14,644 nt of DNA from an uncultured bacterium (GTDB taxonomy: Bacteria > Bacillota > Clostridia > Lachnospirales > Lachnospiraceae), in the NCBI GenBank assembly GCA_947088515.1, contig CAMUHA010000072.1:1-14644 (forward strand), in the 5' to 3' direction. Within the stretch, counting starts at the first letter, position 1. Each line of letters opens with the position of its first letter. The position numbers and the translations under genes were made by a program. Below are positions 12,858 to 14,644 of the stretch, piece after piece. Under the pieces are notes generated by a model. That model had not been told where the DNA came from, ran no database searches, and saw nothing but the letters and a program-made list of their open reading frames with translations.

Positions 12858-14644
12858 ATGCACTTAAAAGATGCCATAAAAAGTATCATCAAACCACACG
12901 AAGAAGATGTGATAACCCCTCTTTCCACCATTTGGGGAGAAAATCTTGACCCGGATCATATTCTGCCGGAATATCCCCGCCCCCAGATGCAACGTTCTTC
13001 CTATCTTTCCCTAAATGGCCGCTGGGACTATGCTATCACCAGTTCCCCTTCCGTTCCGTCCGCCTTTGATGGAACAATCCTTGTCCCCTTTTCCCCGGAA
13101 AGTTCTCTCTCTGGTGTAAATCGGCAATTAAAGCCAGACGAATTTCTCTGGTACCGCCGGATGCTGCCCAGCCTTCCCGCTTCATCCGCTTCCTTTTGCA
13201 CTATTTTGCATTTTGACGCTGTGGATTATAAGGCGGAAGTGTATGTAAACGGCCGTCATGCCATCACTCACAAAGGAGGCTACCTTCCTTTCTGTATAGA
13301 TATCACCGAATACCTAAAGGATGATGAAAACCAGCTTCTGGTAAAAGTTCAGGATACCACAGGCCTTGAAAGTCAGGCAAGAGGAAAACAGTCGCTAAAG
13401 CGGGGAGGCATTTTTTACACTGCCCAAAGCGGCATCTGGCAAAGTGTATGGCTGGAGCAGGTTCCCCGGACCCATCTGGAAAACCTCTGGTTTGAAACCG
13501 ATTACGATGCCCGGCAGGTAACTGCCCATATAAGCGCCGTAATCAAAGACCAGGAACCGGAGCTTTTCCTGTCTGTCTTTTGCAAAGAAAAAGAAATTAT
13601 CACTATAACCCGGAAATTAACTTCCGGCGCCTCCACAATTTCCTTTACCATACCGGAGGAATTTTTTTGCAGCTGGAGTCCTAAAAACCCGTTTTTATAT
13701 GACGTATATGTCACTTTGTGTTCCGACAAGGTGCAAAGCTACTTTGCCATGCGCCTTTACTCCATTGAAAAAGATACCCGCGGTCACATTCCGGGAAATA
13801 TACCTGTTTTCTGCCTAAACCACAAACCTTACTTCCTTATGGGCGTTCTTGACCAGGGATACTGGCCGGATGGCCTTTATACAGCGCCTTCGGATGAAGC
13901 TTTAATTTATGACATTACTGTCATGAAATCTATGGGGTTTCATATGCTGCGCAAGCATATCAAAGTGGAAAGCGCGCGATGGTATTATCACTGTGACAGG
14001 CTGGGCATGATTGTCTGCCAGGATATGGTAAATGGCGGGAGCCGCTATCACATGCCGGTTATCAGCTATTTGCCCACGCTTTTTCCCAATCTCTCCGCCC
14101 ACTTAAAGGATTCCCACTATGCCATGCTTTCACGGAAAGATAAAAAAGCGCGCCTTCAATGGAAAAAGGAGTGCGCTGAAACTGTGGAATATTTAAAGTT
14201 TTTCCCTTCTATTGCAATCTGGGTTCCTTTTAATGAAGGATGGGGGCAGTTTGATACGCAGAAAGTGACAAAACTGATTAAAAAGAAAGACCCTTCCCGT
14301 CTGGTAGACTCCGCCAGCGGATGGTTCGACCAAAACTGCGGCGACTTTGTCAGCGTCCATAATTATTTCCGTCCGCTTTCCGTCTCTGTGAAGAACTGGG
14401 GCAGCCGGGCATTTTTCCTGTCTGAATATGGGGGATATGCCTGCCACATTAAAGACCATTCCAGTGTAGAACGGATTTTTGGTTATAAACGCTTTGACTC
14501 TCTGGACGACTTTGCCAAAGCTTACCGGAAGCTGATAAAAAAATCCCTGCTGCCATTGCGGAAACAGGGACTTAGCGGCGCCGTGTATACACAGCTCTCT
14601 GATGTGGAAGAAGAGGTTAACGGCCTGCTTACCTATGACCGGAA
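12858..14644 (+). CDS. Glycoside hydrolase family 2 beta-glycosidase (beta-galactosidase-like), 3' end off the window
   Basis: The frame opens at ATG 12858 after AAGGAG (6 nt spacing) and stays open for 595 codons to the window end. The domain order is that of GH2: a sugar-binding jelly roll (about 45-195, with FLWYRRMLP, HFDAVDYKAEVYVNG and GGYLPFCIDIT), an immunoglobulin-like domain (about 205-300), and a TIM barrel from about 310. The barrel has HIKVESARWYYHCDRLGMIV, the acid/base Glu460 in WVPFNEGWGQF, and the likely nucleophile Glu523 in FLSEYGGYA. There is no signal peptide, so it should cleave imported oligosaccharides. The terminal sugar (galactose, glucuronate or other) is not decided by what is visible. 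Being near the nan genes, it may serve host-glycan use, but it is a separate unit on the other strand. Confidence 0.92.
   Translation, partial: MHLKDAIKSIIKPHEEDVITPLSTIWGENLDPDHILPEYPRPQMQRSSYLSLNGRWDYAITSSPSVPSAFDGTILVPFSPESSLSGVNRQLKPDEFLWYRRMLPSLPASSASFCTILHFDAVDYKAEVYVNGRHAITHKGGYLPFCIDITEYLKDDENQLLVKVQDTTGLESQARGKQSLKRGGIFYTAQSGIWQSVWLEQVPRTHLENLWFETDYDARQVTAHISAVIKDQEPELFLSVFCKEKEIITITRKLTSGASTISFTIPEEFFCSWSPKNPFLYDVYVTLCSDKVQSYFAMRLYSIEKDTRGHIPGNIPVFCLNHKPYFLMGVLDQGYWPDGLYTAPSDEALIYDITVMKSMGFHMLRKHIKVESARWYYHCDRLGMIVCQDMVNGGSRYHMPVISYLPTLFPNLSAHLKDSHYAMLSRKDKKARLQWKKECAETVEYLKFFPSIAIWVPFNEGWGQFDTQKVTKLIKKKDPSRLVDSASGWFDQNCGDFVSVHNYFRPLSVSVKNWGSRAFFLSEYGGYACHIKDHSSVERIFGYKRFDSLDDFAKAYRKLIKKSLLPLRKQGLSGAVYTQLSDVEEEVNGLLTYDR

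Noticed and set aside
13502..14459. Three minus-strand frames of 66-88 codons at the right edge
   Set aside because: All lie under the open GH2 frame, which has both catalytic glutamates and continuous homology.
1..14644. CRISPR arrays, tRNA or rRNA genes, IS transposases, toxin-antitoxin or defence genes
   Set aside because: I saw no spaced direct-repeat array, no tRNA-like cloverleaf, and no such protein family on either strand.

Overview
The window looks like the chromosome of an endospore-forming gut clostridium, probably Lachnospiraceae. This rests on strong AGGAGG-type ribosome sites, a Firmicutes YlmH protein, a PdaB-like deacetylase fragment, large serine recombinases, and a sialic acid (nan) gene set next to glycosidase genes. 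The family placement is inference from gene content and style, not from a marker gene.

Layout from left to right. (1) 1-4576 is a sialic acid catabolism locus. It holds a MurR/RpiR-type regulator (minus, cut by the window edge), a divergent GDSL/SGNH esterase (plus), and then a minus-strand run, in order of transcription, of yhcH/nanQ-like, nanK-like ROK kinase, nanE epimerase and nanA lyase. Together these could de-acetylate sialic acid, equilibrate its anomers, split it to ManNAc plus pyruvate, phosphorylate ManNAc and epimerise ManNAc-6-P to GlcNAc-6-P. No transporter, sialidase, nagA or nagB is in the window. A tandem pair of palindromes (TTGAAA-N4-TTTCAA) sits over and upstream of the nanE promoter, and a weaker copy lies in the regulator/esterase gap; these are good candidates for the regulator's operators. 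(2) 4666-9639 holds three large serine recombinase genes in tandem with overlapping ends, all with an intact catalytic serine. (3) 9728-10132 is the 5' part of a PdaB-like polysaccharide deacetylase gene. Its homology stops abruptly inside the NodB domain, 97 bp before the first recombinase gene, as expected for the end of an integrated element. (4) 10282-12017 holds an AEC-family transporter and ylmH. (5) 12197-12610 is a small membrane-anchored protein with its own promoter and terminator. (6) From 12858 to the window end runs a GH2 beta-glycosidase on the plus strand.

Every gene between 1258 and 12610 is on the minus strand. No transcription terminator is visible between the deacetylase fragment, the recombinases and yhcH, so recombinase transcripts could read into the nan genes. 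The most interesting point is the serine-recombinase triplet sitting at a break in a predicted sporulation gene with the nan cluster directly on its inner side. Either the nan genes are cargo of a mobile element whose far end, with the deacetylase 3' part, lies left of the window, or this is the scar of a decayed element. A skin-like element that is excised during sporulation is a further, speculative, possibility. The nan genes, recombinases and other families are recognisable; the arrangement is what deserves checking.
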